Shown here piece by piece: positions 34,812-47,469 of a stretch of 64,000 nucleotides of DNA (positions are counted from its first letter, which is position 1; every line of letters starts with the position of its first letter). Under the pieces are notes generated by a model. It saw only the letters and a list, made by a program, of their open reading frames with translations. It was not told the origin of the DNA and ran no database searches. Source of the stretch: Floccularia luteovirens (lineage: Eukaryota > Basidiomycota > Agaricomycetes > Agaricales > Squamanitaceae). The stretch is taken from positions 2,046,001 through 2,110,000 of the forward strand of contig VSJF01000002.1 in assembly GCA_009739215.1 (NCBI GenBank), in the 5' to 3' direction. A program made the translations under genes and the position numbers.

Positions 34812-37800
34812 TTATGGGCCAGTATCGCTATCAGTATCCTCCGGTTTAGGTCCTCCATGCGTCAACCAGGCAAGCTTTCTTAGTCTCCTCCTTTCCTCCT
34901 GTGCTTTCATCTGGTTGCGTGTCATCTTTTTCTTCTTCCGCACTACCGTAGATTTTCCAGCATCTTCTGTTCCACTGGCTACTGGTGTGCCATTCACAGA
35001 CGCCGCCGGTGATTGCAGACGCGATAGGATAGGCGTGTTATATCCACTTCCTCTAGGTGACTTTCCATCAAGGAATGCATCCTCAACCACGGCAGCCTTT
35101 CCTTGATGTGTCATGCGACCTGCGTCAACGTTCCAGATCTCAGGACCTGCAAATATGTTAAGCCCAAGCATAAGGGGCTAGGTTGGGATGAACTTTGTAC
35201 TTACACAATGAGGTAACGAATTCATGGTTGTGAGAAATGATAACCTTCAAAGGGATTTTAGTTTTTTCCCTTTGTGTGAGAGTCGCTTAAACTTACAACT
35301 GCTCCAGACCATTCTTTGATTGCCACAGCTAAACCACCAAGGGCTTCGCGATCCAAGAAGTTGCTTGGCTCGTCAAGAATACAGATCTGTAAAATACGGA
35401 GTTCAGCAAGCTCTATGAGTAAATGTTAATACAATTGTACCTGTGGGTTATTCCACAAACAAGCGGCGATCACAAGTTTTATCTTTTGACCTATCAATTC
35501 TCATCAGAAATATCCAGGAGTGAATCATCATGAAACTACCTACCTCCAGACAGGCCTGCTATCTCGTTATATTGAGCGATGTCACCATCTAGGCCAATAT
35601 CTTCCAGATGCTTGCGCACAAGGTGGAGGGACGTATCACGAGATCCAGCTCCTTCTCGCGACGCTTCTAAATCATCAAATTGTTGAACAAGTTTTGTGAA
35701 CCCTTTATTGAGGAGATCCTCGCGAGCAACCCATGTGTTAAACTTATGGTCAAGATTCTGCCATTTGATTTCATACTGGAAAGATTTCTTCAATTTTTGC
35801 CTTCCCATTATCATCTGAAAGAATTGTCAAATACAAATAACCCCGAAATAGAATTAGTTCACACCTCGAGTTTTCTCCGGCTCTTGTCTTTCCCGACCCA
35901 TTCTTGATCCAACAGTAATTTTTCTTCAGGAGTAAGGACGCGTGTAACCTTTTCCACAAGCTCGCCTGACAGTAACAAATCAAACAAGAGACAGTAAGCA
36001 AAGCCATGCAGAACGCACGATCATGACCATCTTGGAACCGCCATTGAATATAACCTATTGGAGTTTTCTCCAGGTGGCGCTCTAAAGTGATCAGCCTCAG
36101 ATGAGAAATCTTCTCGATGGGTTATAATATTACCAATATGGTGAGTAGCATGCTGCGAAACATATCCCACCCGCAAAGAGGGGTGTTTATAAACTGTCCC
36201 TTCTTGAGGCATCGTTTCACCCTGTATATGTAATGAGTGCGATTATGTGGGTTCACTAGTATTGCTGACATACTGTCAGTAATTTGATGAGAGTGGACTT
36301 CCCGGCACCGTTTGGTCCGACTACGCCCACACGGCTATATAATACTTTGGTGAGGATAGGAAACAGTAATGTAGAATGGATGTACCTCGAAAGAGATAGA
36401 GCACAGCTGACATTATATAAGCTGGGCTCTGATCGTCCAGGATACGTAAAGGTACACCCAGACAGCTTAAGAATTGCACGAGTATTACTTCTCACCCCCA
36501 TCAGAGAGCCAGGCGGAGGGAAGGAGAACTTCACGGAAGTAGCTGAGAGGGTATAGTACGACTTTGCTTCAGGGTGTTTTTCAACAAACTTCGATAGGTT
36601 TCCGGGGTAGTACACAAGCTATGTAAGTAATGGTTAGTGTCGGCAAATTCTGGTCATTAAATAATTTCACTTTCTTCGACTCGTAATGTATGACATCCGT
36701 AGTGACATTGTCCAAAAAGCTACAAGTAAATTAATAAGGTTACTTGCAACACAAGTTATAACGAAAGCGTACCCAGAGTCGTGACTTACGATTAAGCAGG
36801 TCACGTTTTTCTGCGACTTCAGATAATCCTCGAGCCATTTTACAGATGCACGATCCAACTACAATCACAGTCAAGAACAAGTATGGAAGTATGTCGTTCG
36901 GACTTACGTGATTCGTAGGCTATCATTATCACGAGTAATAAAACCAATACGTTTGGTCAATCATCTTCAGAAGTTGAAGAAATAGGATATGTTACCTCAT
37001 CCAGAAGAAGAAGATCAGCCTTGTAGAGCATAGCACGAGCCAGTTCCAGTTTCATTTTCCAGCCACCTGACAAAGCGCCAACGGTTTGACTTTGTCGTTC
37101 TTCATCGAAACCGACTTCAATAAGCTGAGCTCTTATTTTTGCACGTGGAACATCAGCAAGTGCCTTGTCTATAGAAACCAAACACATTCAACAATTGTAC
37201 AAAATCGATTGAGTGTAACCTACCTGCTGCGATAAAGTCTAGAATTGATAGAGACCCATCTTCTCCTTGAAGGGAATGTTCCACCATTACACATCGCAGT
37301 TCATCTTGGGGCGGGAAGTTTTCCACTTTGCCGTCACGAAGTTGACGCATAAGCGTAGATTTTCCCGAACCATTAGCCCCGAGAATGCCATAGCGGCGAC
37401 CGCGGATGAGACGTAGAGTTGTATGTGAGAGCAGAAGGAGTGCACCATATGCCAAAGAGAAAAGCGTGTCGCACAGAACGATACCTTCATCCGAAGAATT
37501 AGATTGGTCAACGGCGTACTTAGCCTTAATGACCGAATTGAGCATCAATGGAAGGAACTTTCGAATAAACGCAAACTTACTTTATCAATCGTTAGGAAAT
37601 GCGATTTCGCCGCTTCTGTGAAAGCAGCACACCCATCGTTATCCAACCAGGGCGCCATATATGTGCCAACTGAGCGATTCCAAGCAGGTCCATCACTGAA
37701 ATTTCGCTGGTGAACAAGATCTGCCACTAAGGATGCCTGAAACTCGAGGGACTTCTCCAGAACAGTGTATTTAGGCAAGGGCGGGCCGTTTGGAGCAGGG

Positions 37801-39043
37801 GGAGAGAAGACAGCCAAATCCTGTGGTAACAAAGAATGAAGTGCCGCAAGAACCGCGGCAGCTTCCTGTTCTACATCCCGGTGAATAGACGGGGGTCCAG
37901 AAGCGGAAGCCCCAGATTTTAACAGAGTTTGCAGAGCAGCATCGGCAAAGGCACGAACCTACAAATACGACTAAATTATGATCCTAGTCAGGAATTTGTG
38001 ATCACAAACCTCTGGGAATGCAGCACTCTGAGCGATTTTTTGAACACCGTCTACCAAAGGACTAAGGTACACGGCAGCGACATTAGGGTCACGGACAAGT
38101 TTAACGAGGTTGTCAATGACAACAACTGTTCGGCGCTGAACCTCCATACTCCTGTCATTTAAAGCTCGCAAAAGAAGGGGTACTAAAACTGCCAGTGCAG
38201 GTGATTTCACTTCCGCCACAAAAGTGGTATTGGAAAGGGCTTTAATACAAATTGGGACAGAGTCTGGATTTGCCATGCATTTGACAAGCGCAGGGATGTG
38301 AGGGATCAGGTCGGCGTTTGCGAGGGTGGTACAGAGCGAGGTAGCGCATTTGTTTGCGGCGCTGGACACTTCTTGCTTGGTGTCATGCATAGCTATCTCC
38401 ACTTTAGGCAAAACAACTCCTAATTCTGCGGCAACAGCATCTCGAGCAGGTGTAACAAAGGTTTTGAGCGCATCCAACACACCAATTTTAGTTCGCCATT
38501 TGCCTGATTCTAGGATTGATTCTAGATGACGAAAGACGACCCTAGTAGATTCAGGAGGGAAATGTTTTATGATAGCTTTGATTGCTGATGTGGCAGCTGC
38601 ACGGACGACGTCACCTTTATCCATGTAAAGTTCAAAAATAATGGGAAAGGAAGGTAGCAAGATCGGAGAAACGGGAGCTCCGAGAATATTAGCTAGTGAC
38701 TGGAATCCAATAGCGGCAGATTCGCGCTCATATCCAGACTTTTTGTTGGTTGCGAAAGCATGTAAGGTGTTGAGGACGTTGTGTTCGCTGAAAAGTGTCA
38801 GGAAACCGGTGATGTCAACGATAGTGAGTGGACTGACTGGAGTGATTGTAGTCCGAGTTTAGAGACTTCACGGGCTATCCTATCTGCTGCACCTTTTGCG
38901 TCTAAGAAATTTTTAGTCAGAGAGGGAAAATGCAAGGTAAGGCTGGTGAACATACCCGGTGCTGTAGGTGCGGTGCGTAGAGTTTCAAATAAAGGAGAGA
39001 ATGGAGTCGTAGAAGACATTTCGGGCATTGCAACTGGAGACAT
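34812..39043 (-). CDS. new1: ABC-F protein of the NEW1/Elf1 family, 1086 aa
   Basis: Nineteen exons fit: 39043-38956, 38901-38838, 38787-38010, 37958-37581, 37524-37224, 37168-36996, 36919-36908 (12 nt), 36858-36773, 36719-36671, 36618-36386, 36334-36274, 36221-36134, 36081-36019, 35965-35865, 35814-35544, 35490-35441, 35386-35297, 35244-35205 and 35146-34812. Residues 1-400 are HEAT repeats. ABC domain 1 shows GANGSGKST, LSGGW and LLLLDE-PTNH. Domain 2 shows GPNGAGKST, LSGG-Q and ILDEPSNFLD. A chromodomain-like insert (YEIKWQNLDHKFNTWV) lies inside domain 2. The tail (TRNQMKAQEERRRLRKLAWL) matches NEW1/S. pombe Elf1 rather than elongation factor 3, whose tail is Lys-rich. NEW1 binds ribosomes and aids termination or recycling; Elf1 was first linked to mRNA export. 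The start is one of three nearby in-frame ATGs. Confidence 0.93.
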
Positions 39044-39361
39044 CTAAGAGATCTAAAGAGTTGAAGTTACAGGAAGATGCAGGTACAAGTAGAGGGACGA
39101 ATTATTGTGGAATGGAGAGTAGGTCTATGGTTCAGTGGGAGATTAGCCTAACAAGGCTATTGACGGGGTATGTTGGTGTATAACGTGGGTTGGTTGTGTG
39201 TGAAGAGATGTACACAGTATGTTGGGAGTACAGGACAAGGACTGACAGCCGTCCTGCAGTGAAAGACGGAGATCTGATCATCATTCGGTGAAAAGTTTTT
39301 TCTACAATAACACGCACGTGGTTACATCGATCTATCATAGGTATCATAAATTTACGTAATA
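39044..39361. promoter_or_regulatory. Gap between GPAT 3' end and NEW1 start
   Basis: This is 318 bases between two minus-strand genes. It should contain the NEW1 promoter and the GPAT terminator. No specific element was identified. Confidence 0.4.
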
Positions 39362-41457
39362 TCAATCGTCATCGGGATAGTCTACTTTATCGTAAAGACG
39401 CAGGGTTTCGTTCCAGTCTCGTTTACGCCTCCGTCTGATGGAGAAATATCTCGCTTTACTTTCCCAACTACCTCTCACTCGGCCTTTTTCTCTGCCACCT
39501 GCTAGTAAGAAGTATGTTTCTGGGCTATCCGGCAACCCCATTGTCTCTACAGCAAGTTTCATCACCCGATCATGCAAATCTTCTCTTGTTTTGCGCATGG
39601 CCTGCACAGTTTCTTTGCCTGCTCGTAAAAGTCGTAATAGAGATGCGAAAGCGCGAAATGCTGCAATGGCATCTTCCAGCCACCGAAGGGTCATCCACAT
39701 TAGTGCAGGTACAAGTATTACTGATATATGTGCCATTGGCCAGGTCAGTAGTACCGCTGCAAACCATACCAAGATGCCAGAGACGAGTCCATATATCAAT
39801 TTGTATTGGGCGATCTCATCCCATGTGTCAAAGATGGGTCCAGTCTTCCTGAAGTTGTGTACGGCATAGAAAGTAGTGGCAAACACCGGCAACCAAAGTA
39901 ATAAGCCTGGAAGTGATAGGGTGGTGAGGAAGACTGCCCAAGTGATCCGGACAACGAGCCGCGAAACTATGATGTGTACACTCAAGGGTTGACGGATTCT
40001 GTCATCCTTAATACCCCAGTAAGCCAGTTGATCCTGGTATTCCTATAGAATAGCAATAAGGAGGGGCACTTGCTCAAAAGCAATAATATTACCTTTAAGT
40101 CGTTTTTTAGGTCTACAATATCTACTGGAGATTTACCTAGTATTTCGTGTGCCTCGCCAGACTTCATACTATCCTCATCATTTAATAGAGATTGACTTGG
40201 TTGGGCCATCTTGAAAGTATCCAGAAAATCTCTTATCAGCCGAACATAGTGCCCAAGACTCATTTGTGTTCCTAGAGGAGCATAAATTCGAGCCGCAAGT
40301 TTTGATGTGCGTATGAGGTCCCATGAAGGAGAGTCGAAAGTGCCAGAGCTGATCTTCTCTTGCATCTCGGAAGTTATTCTCCGGATGTCACTAAACTCGG
40401 CAGGTGCTAGTAATTCTGGATTTGTCTGCTTACAATGAATAGTGGTCAACCTGTTACAAATCTGACCACAAACCTTGGGTGAGAATACCATAGCAGGATG
40501 GAAAGTTACTAGAACATCTGAGCGAAAATGCTCTCGATGCCTGGACTAGCCCATTCAAACGAGCCCTTATGAAAGTTGAACGAACGTACATGTATGTTAT
40601 AGAGCAAGTCACCACCGAAATTTCGAAGTCTGGATTATCCCGGTTTCTTGTCAAAACATCCGACACAAGACGAGCAACTGACGAAAAATTGAGATTATGT
40701 GAATAAATTTATAAAACAGTTTAGTTAGGAGACTACTTACCGCCGGTTTTTAAAGGTGCAACTGTTGGGTGATAACGACTCATTCCTTCAGGAAACAGAC
40801 ATACAGCGTCACCAAATTCTAATGCCTTGAAGGAAGATGAAATCTCCATTTACTGACATAGAAATATTTACAAACCTCCATCAGTTTAAGCATAGCTTCA
40901 ACATTATCAACCTTATCGTTTCCGTAGTCCTTTCTCCTCTTTATCGGGACAGTACCAGCAGACTCAATCAACCAACTCGTGAAAGTTTTGTGCCCAAATT
41001 GAGTAGCTTTAGCGGTCAAACGCAGCATATTGCGTCTCTGTGTAACTTAATAAACTTCCCTCCATGCTCAACGACAAATGCTATATCTTGCCTTGGTAGG
41101 AACCGAAGTAACAAGAAGCCTAGCATATGTACAGAATAAGCAGTTGGAAAGGAAAGAGGAGGCTAAATATACACAGCATCCGTCAAGGAATTACTATGAT
41201 TCGGACATATGATGCTGGTATAAGAAGGTTAGCTGACAAAAGTACGAATTGGAGGTTCCTAAATCTAACCATGGCTTCCCGTTCTCTGGAATTAGATGAC
41301 CGTTCTCGATGACAATTGAACCATAGAAAATCTTGAGCACAAATTTAAATAGCAGCCTGTTAACGTTTTAGCCACGATTAGGGGGAAAGGTAGTAAACTT
41401 GAGTAGGACATGCCGGATTAAGGAATATGACCAAGGAGTAGGCGTTCCTTTGAGCAT
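39362..41457 (-). CDS. sct1: Glycerol-3-phosphate/dihydroxyacetone-phosphate acyltransferase (GPT2/SCT1 type), 544 aa
   Basis: Ten exons fit: 41457-41399, 41356-41270, 41214-41173, 41119-41092, 41037-40876, 40825-40741, 40677-40590, 40540-40474, 40428-40093 and 40042-39362, giving 544 aa. Acyltransferase motif I is CPNHSNSLTD (NHx4D). The middle has RLTAKATQFG. Motif III is CLFPEGMSRYHPTVAP (FPEG). The C-terminal half has several hydrophobic segments (TWAVFLTTLSLPGLLLWLPV, YGLVSGILVWFAAVLLTW), as in ER-membrane GPATs of the Gat1/Gat2 class. It makes lysophosphatidic acid, the first step of glycerolipid synthesis. The intron after VPTK uses a GC donor (AAG|GCAAGA). Without it the conserved TKRRNMLRL run is lost. 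It is divergent from RRP12 across 234 bp. Which of the two yeast paralogues it resembles more cannot be told. Confidence 0.9.
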
Positions 41458-41691
41458 TGTATACAAAGTTGCAGTGACCTCGCGTTCTGCTCGATGTGTT
41501 AGTTCATTTTTCGGAGGTGGTGCTGGGTGCTGCTATAAGGCGGGGAGTTGCATGGGCTTGTGATTAACATTACGTAATGGGCCCAACAAAAATTTATATT
41601 GGACACAATCATACACATACTAATGGCATCGACAAGAGAAAGATAACTAACCCCCACGATAACCAGTTTTGGAAGATCCTTGCATCGTGAA
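41458..41691. promoter_or_regulatory. Divergent promoter, GPAT and RRP12
   Basis: Only 234 bases separate the two start codons, so the genes must share this region. No specific element was recognised. Confidence 0.45.
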
Positions 41692-44600
41692 ATGGAAGAG
41701 GCTCTGTCAAAAATAAGACCCCACACGTCTTCTTCTTTACCACACCAGAAAACACCAGCAAAACTCTTGCTTGCAATTGAGGCCACCTCGCGCGAACAGA
41801 ATACTGATGTGACGCCTACCGCATATTTTGCTGCTCTGCTAACAACCCTCGACGCCACAATTAAAAACCGTGATACAGCACTGGGAGATGGAGACGTTTT
41901 ACCCGCAGAACTTTACCTTCTTGCGCTTATTTCACCATTTGTATCTGAATCGATCATTAGGACAAACCTTCAAACTCTTTTATCTCTAACTGTACCCCTC
42001 TTCTCTCCACTAAATCAACATGCGCCAGCTCTCAGGTCACAACTCTCTTTGTACCATTGCATTTTTCAAGCGCTAGACCGTTCGCATCTTGAGACCCAAG
42101 GCATCCGCCAAGCATTTGCATCTGTGTTGAATCTCTGCCTGGACCCCCGACCAAAAGTGAGGAAGAAGGCCGCTGATGTTATCAGAGATCTACTTGCATC
42201 ACCTCCTGCACCATTAGCTCGGCACCCTTATGCTGAACCGGTGGCAGAATGGATTAAAGCATCTCTCACAGAAGTTAATTCTGGTCCTCTAACGAAAGGA
42301 AAATCTGGAAAATCCCCAAATTCTCAGAGCACAGAGAGCGCCATACATCTCCTCGCCTTTTTACGTCCTATTCTTTTGAATCTTCCACCTTCGGTAGGTA
42401 ATAGAATTTTGTTCGTGGAACATAATAAATATATTTCTTATCCAGTCCCTGCCATCAATCGTAAATCTGCTGCTCAAACTACCCCGCCTAGGAAACACAT
42501 TCCTTTCTCAGTCAGCGTACTCCACTTTATCGGAACTCTTCATTCTAATTACCGACGATGACTCGAGTAATGTCGTAGAACAGATCTCCGAAGTTCTCAA
42601 GGTTGTCCTCACATCGCCTCCTTCAAAATCCGATTTTATTCTGTCATCTGCCTGGGTCAAGGTACTAGGAGATGCCATGCTGGCATATAAAGTAAATGAT
42701 CCAGAATCCTGTTCGAAAGAGTTGGGGAAAGTGTGGAAAGCAGTTTGGGGATTTTTAGATTCTAACGATGCGAATACCCGAAAAGCAACTTCAAAATCAC
42801 TTGCTACACTATGCCAGTGTTTCTCACCAGGACTCATCTCCCTAGCCCTTAACGATGCTGGCGAAACGTCTACCATCAGAAAGTGCATCAACCAAATTTC
42901 CAAAGCAATTGATGCTCTAGCCTATGCTCGATCCATCCCCGAACTTTTATCTGTAGTATCTGCCATGATAACAAATTTGCAATACAGGGAAAATTCACGC
43001 TCCCCGACTGCTGCGGAATGGCTTATTCTTCCTTTGGTGAAACATATAGGAGAACTTAGGACTCAAAAAGGGTTTGAATATAAAGAATCTGTTGATGCAA
43101 CATTATCTGTAGCAATGCAAATTCTTGGGCCAGAGGTTATATTATCAGTCTTGCCCTTGAACCTTGAACCAGCGAATCGGTATGTCTCTACTTTCACAAA
43201 TTCTCAGACTCATATAATTTGCTTCCAGTGAAGCCGGTTCTGAACCCCGTGCATTTCTCCTTCCCCTACTCGCACAACCCCATGCATCTTCATTGGAACA
43301 CTTTGTTTCTTATTTCGTCCCTTTGAGTGAAAGGATGTTCGACCTGCAACAAAATGCTGAATCGGAAGGTAGGCAGGCGGAATCCAAAGTATGGAGTGTC
43401 CTTGTGGGTCAAGTCTGGTCAGGACTTGTTGGGTACTGCTATAGAACGCCAAATCTCAAACAGGTTATACACATTTTTTTGCTAAAGAATCGTACTGAAA
43501 CAACGCTGTACATTCTAGGTGCTTACCCCTGCTCTTTCTCAATTGCTATCCCAGCTGCTCTACAGTCAATCCGAGCTTAGACCGGCTATTCTAAGGGCCC
43601 TCAAAGTCCTTGTAGATTCTAATGTAACTCTAGCCGATAGTAGCAATGAGGTGACATCGAGTGCGCTTTCTCCTCAAGAAGCCAAAGATAATATTGCTTT
43701 CCTCCGCACGCAAGCAGAAAGTTGGTTAGCAGTGTTCTTCAATGTCTTCGGCACCGTTGGACGTGATTCAAGGGGTATGGTTGGCGATGTGATCAGTTCA
43801 TGGGCATCAATAACTGATGAAGAGGTGTGTTTTTCGGCGTTCACAGTAATTCACGTACTAAACCTACCACAAGGACATCAGTAAAGCTTATTCCAAAGTG
43901 GTGCAGCTTTTCCGGACCAATTTATCGAAATCAAACAGTTCTCCAGCCATAAATAATAGCTTCGAAAGCGAAAGTATGACGGCTACTTCGCAAGATATCA
44001 TCCTTCTGCTACTACCACACCTGAAAGCGGAAGACTCTACAGCGCTTTTTCAACTCTGCCTAGGTGCCGAAGTCCTCTGTGGAAGAGAAAATGGAGTACA
44101 GAAACGTGGGTATAAGATATTAACAAAATTGGTAGAGAACAAGCAGGTCACTATCGATCCGCAAGTCATCCTTCAAAAACTTGATGAGCTCATGGAGGGT
44201 TTGACTGCTGCGGCAAAGAAGGTGAATCTAGTTATGAAATGTTAATCTTGTCAAAAGTGTCTGATTACAAGAATTTTAGGATCGTTACCACCTTCTCGCA
44301 TTGCTCATATCGTCTCTACCTTCCAACGCCTTGCATCTTATTCCCCCCATCATCCCAGAAGTTGTTTTGGGAACGAAAGAGCCTTCTGAAAAAGCTAGGA
44401 CCGCAGCATTTGATGTTATCTTGGCTATGGGGAGGAAAATGAATGAAGGGGGTATCGTTAAAAGGAGTATGATGGATAGTATGGACGAGGACAGTATGCA
44501 GGATGGTGTGGTTTTTCAAAAACTTACTAGGGAAAAGTACTCACTGGAGTCATAGCTGCTGCGGACGTGGAGGAGTTTTTGACTATGATTGCGGGTGGTC

Positions 44601-45906
44601 TAGCTGGTGCTAGCCCGCATATGATAAGCGCAACGACCACAGCTATCTCAAGACTGATCTTCGAGTTCAAAGGTATGAGCTCCAAAATCTGATTTACACT
44701 TTAGTTCATAATCTTGGTGATAGATACCATCTCCCCTAAAATGCACACAGAGATATTGACCACCATGCTGGTCTTTTTGACATCGGCCAACCGAGAAATT
44801 GTCAAGTCTGTGCTTGGTTTCGTCAAGCTTATCATTCATACCCTGCCGACTGATCTTATACGTCCACACCTCCCTGACCTAGTGAAGGCTCTGTTGCATT
44901 GGTCCCATGACCACAAGAACCACTTCAAGGTCAAGGTTAGACATATTTTTGAGCGAATGTTAAGACGATTCAGCTGGGACGAAGTTTACTCATGTGCCGG
45001 AGGCGAGGATGCTGCAAAAGTCCTAATTAACATAAAGAAACGCAAGGAACGCGCAAAGCGCAAAAAGGCGAACAAAACGGAGGAAGATGAACAAGTGCGT
45101 CGTCGTATTCAAATCTAAAGCAACAACTTTTAATGTTTGATTACAGGAACCAACTACGAAACGTGGTGATGCTTTCGAAGATGTTCTATATGGTAGCGAG
45201 AGTGAGATGGACGACACTGACGACGACGAACCAGCAGCGCATAGCGTCGGAACGTCAAAGACAAGAAAATCTGTTCAAAACATGCATTTGAGAATTGACG
45301 ACGATGAACCTATGGATCTGCTTCAGGGTGCAAAGATTACAAGTTTGTTTTCGTTTTGTAACAATCATCCGCACAATTTACTCAAACCATTTAAGGTGGC
45401 GCCGAGAAACATCGACGAAAACCTGGTCAAGAAGTTGCGTACTTTAAGACAGACCAAGATACTGGGAAAATAGTGATTGATGAGGATTCCGATTCCGAAA
45501 AAGATAAAGTCGAGGCTAACATAACTGATGCCGCTGGAGGTGCATATCATGAGAGCATAACTTCCGTCGATGGCTTCACACGAGGATTGAATGGTCGAGT
45601 AAAATTCAACAAGGATACAAAAAAGCGACGACGTGGGGCTGAAGAATTAGAGGATGTAGAAATGGCGGATCCTGATGAAACCACTACAAAAGCAAAAGGT
45701 ACCAAGCGAAGACCATCAGTGAAGCTAGGACAAGAATTTAAAGCAAAGGTTTGTTCTCCGTTTCATCGTTTTGTTGCAAATTTCTAAACCTTTGACAGAG
45801 GGCTGGAGGTGATGTAAAAAAGGGGGGCGTTGATCCATATGCTTATATGTCTCTATCACAAGCTGCAAAACGTCGCAATTCGATTGGAATTACCGGAAAA
45901 CGTTGA
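41692..45906 (+). CDS. rrp12: Ribosomal RNA-processing protein 12 (RRP12), 1231 aa
   Basis: Eleven exons fit: 41692-42393, 42446-43179, 43229-43463, 43519-43824, 43874-44221, 44280-44505, 44556-44672, 44724-45094, 45147-45342, 45396-45748 and 45799-45906. The 1231-aa length matches yeast Rrp12 (about 1228). The product is a long series of HEAT/ARM-like helices. It has the NUC173-type segment RYHLLALLISSLPSNALHLI followed by IPEVVLGTKEPSEKARTAAF. A later segment has SWDEVYSCAGGEDAAKVLINI and then a Lys/Arg-rich run. The tail is acidic then basic, ending PYAYMSLSQAAKRRN. Rrp12 takes part in export and maturation of both ribosomal subunits and moves between nucleolus and cytoplasm. The ATG at 41692 gives MEEALSKIRPHTSS. 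An upstream in-frame TTG is not used. Confidence 0.95.
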
Positions 45907-45996
45907 AGTTATCAACGAATGTTCATTTTCTCTGTTGTACAAGTCTGTTTCACATTAAAAACTGTAGATTTCTGGCAGTAGCACACAACTATTGTT

Positions 45997-47001
45997 TCAA
46001 CCATATAATGTTTGATCATGAGGAGCACCGAAAAGTCCCTCCTGCCAACTTTGTGGTTGCTTCCATTCCTTTATAGCTGTATCCAATCCAGTAGCTTTCG
46101 CGGCTACAGCTGCTAGAATACTAGAATCACTTCGATTGTCCCCTTCCAAGACGAATTGCAGAAGGGTTGCAGTTGGTATCTGCCATCCTTCTGGTAGTGA
46201 TGACAGGATCCGACGGGTCAACCCACCGCCAGGCATGAAAGGTATAGAATTATTCACATCTGCACCAGACTGCTGCGAAACTGGTGACATGTATGGAGGA
46301 ATTTGAAGCGACAGGAGGTTCTTAAGAAAGCTATTTGTTTGAGTCAGTGATTGGCTGTTTTGTGGGATGATTTGGTAGGTGGTTGTTCTAGATAATGCAT
46401 TCAGATTTTTTAATCGTACTCCGTTGGAATACAAAACACACATCATTTGTGCATCGGTCCGGATAGTGGGGTCCACTCCCGAAAGGAATAAGACACCTGA
46501 GATACTTGAGGTCTGGATGAACTGAAGTAAAGATGGGACGAACTCCTGCTTTCTTGACTACAGCCACATTAGAAGAGCAAAGATTTGGGGGTGAATTTTT
46601 CTCTTATAGAATACGCACCTTCAGAACAGGAGACCGCTGCTGCATAATTAAAATGTCCAGGCCCTCCTTTCCATAGACTACCCACTAGAGGTTATGGCCG
46701 AACCTCATATGAACAAATTTATTTACCTTCGAGAGAAGTTGAAATTCCTTCTAGGCCATCTTCTCTTCCGCCAACTACGGGAACAAAAAAGCTAGGGTCG
46801 ACAACAGCAACACGTTGGAGTCGAAGCGTGGCAATGAGAATATCAGCAGCGAGCTGCGCGACGTTCGCCGCGGAAACGATAGGCTAAGTGACATGATCAA
46901 GTCAAATCATTTGTGCATCAGCAGTGATAATGGGGACGAACAATAATGAGGAGTTTTCTGGAGAAATTTATTGCAGGATATGTTGGATAGATAAATGTCA
47001 T
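45997..47001 (-). CDS. pac2: Proteasome assembly chaperone 2 (PAC2/PSMG2), 278 aa
   Basis: Four exons fit: 47001-46942, 46883-46727, 46677-46619 and 46557-45997, giving 278 aa, the usual PSMG2 size. Exon 2 reads PIVSAANVAQLAADILIATL then VAVVDPSFFVPVVGG. The GN(V/I)xQLAxDxLIxTL-like run and the following D/P strand are characteristic of PSMG2. The C-terminal exon has FMPGGGLTRRIL and LPEGWQIPTATLLQFVLEGDNR, again typical. It forms a heterodimer with PAC1 that guides assembly of the 20S alpha ring. The exon 1 donor is GTTCGT. It is divergent from the FAD monooxygenase, with 468 bp between starts, and convergent with RRP12 (90 bp between stops). Confidence 0.9.
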
Positions 47002-47469
47002 TGAAGTGTATGTTGTGGTTATGATAGCAATTGATGTTCATGAATTCCTAGATAAGATTGAAGACATTATCACGTGTACAAGTTCTGCAATACTGACCAT
47101 GAATATTGAAATATTGAATATTGAATAGTAATACGCTGTTTTATAATCCCGATTCTTTAGCTAGTAGCTATTATATACTAACTACCAGGCCGTTGACTCA
47201 GAAATGGATATCACATCCAGAAGAGGGGAAGGCACTCCGTCCAGCTATTTTCGTAGTCTGACCTCGCAGTAATCCGGCCGTGCTCATTGTTAGAATTTCC
47301 TGTCTGGAAGACACCTGACATGCTCCCGGATCGCGATGTGGTTACACTCGGCCGTTTCACATACAGACTCTCATGAGATTTTACCTCGTGAATCTCTTTC
47401 TCACATGTCCGGTTTCCATTTTCTGTGACATTGCCGTTCATCCTCCTTGCGAAACAACAGTTCAGAAGG
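47002..47469. promoter_or_regulatory. Divergent promoter, PAC2 and FAD monooxygenase
   Basis: An A/T-rich 468-bp region between two start codons. A minus-strand open frame overlapping 47211-47543 runs through the monooxygenase start and is not supported. Confidence 0.4.

Noticed and set aside
34812..39043. Annotation as translation elongation factor 3 (YEF3)
   Set aside because: The C-terminal TRNQMKAQEERRRLRKLAWL, the lack of EF-3's Lys-rich tail and the pre-ABC region fit NEW1/Elf1 better.
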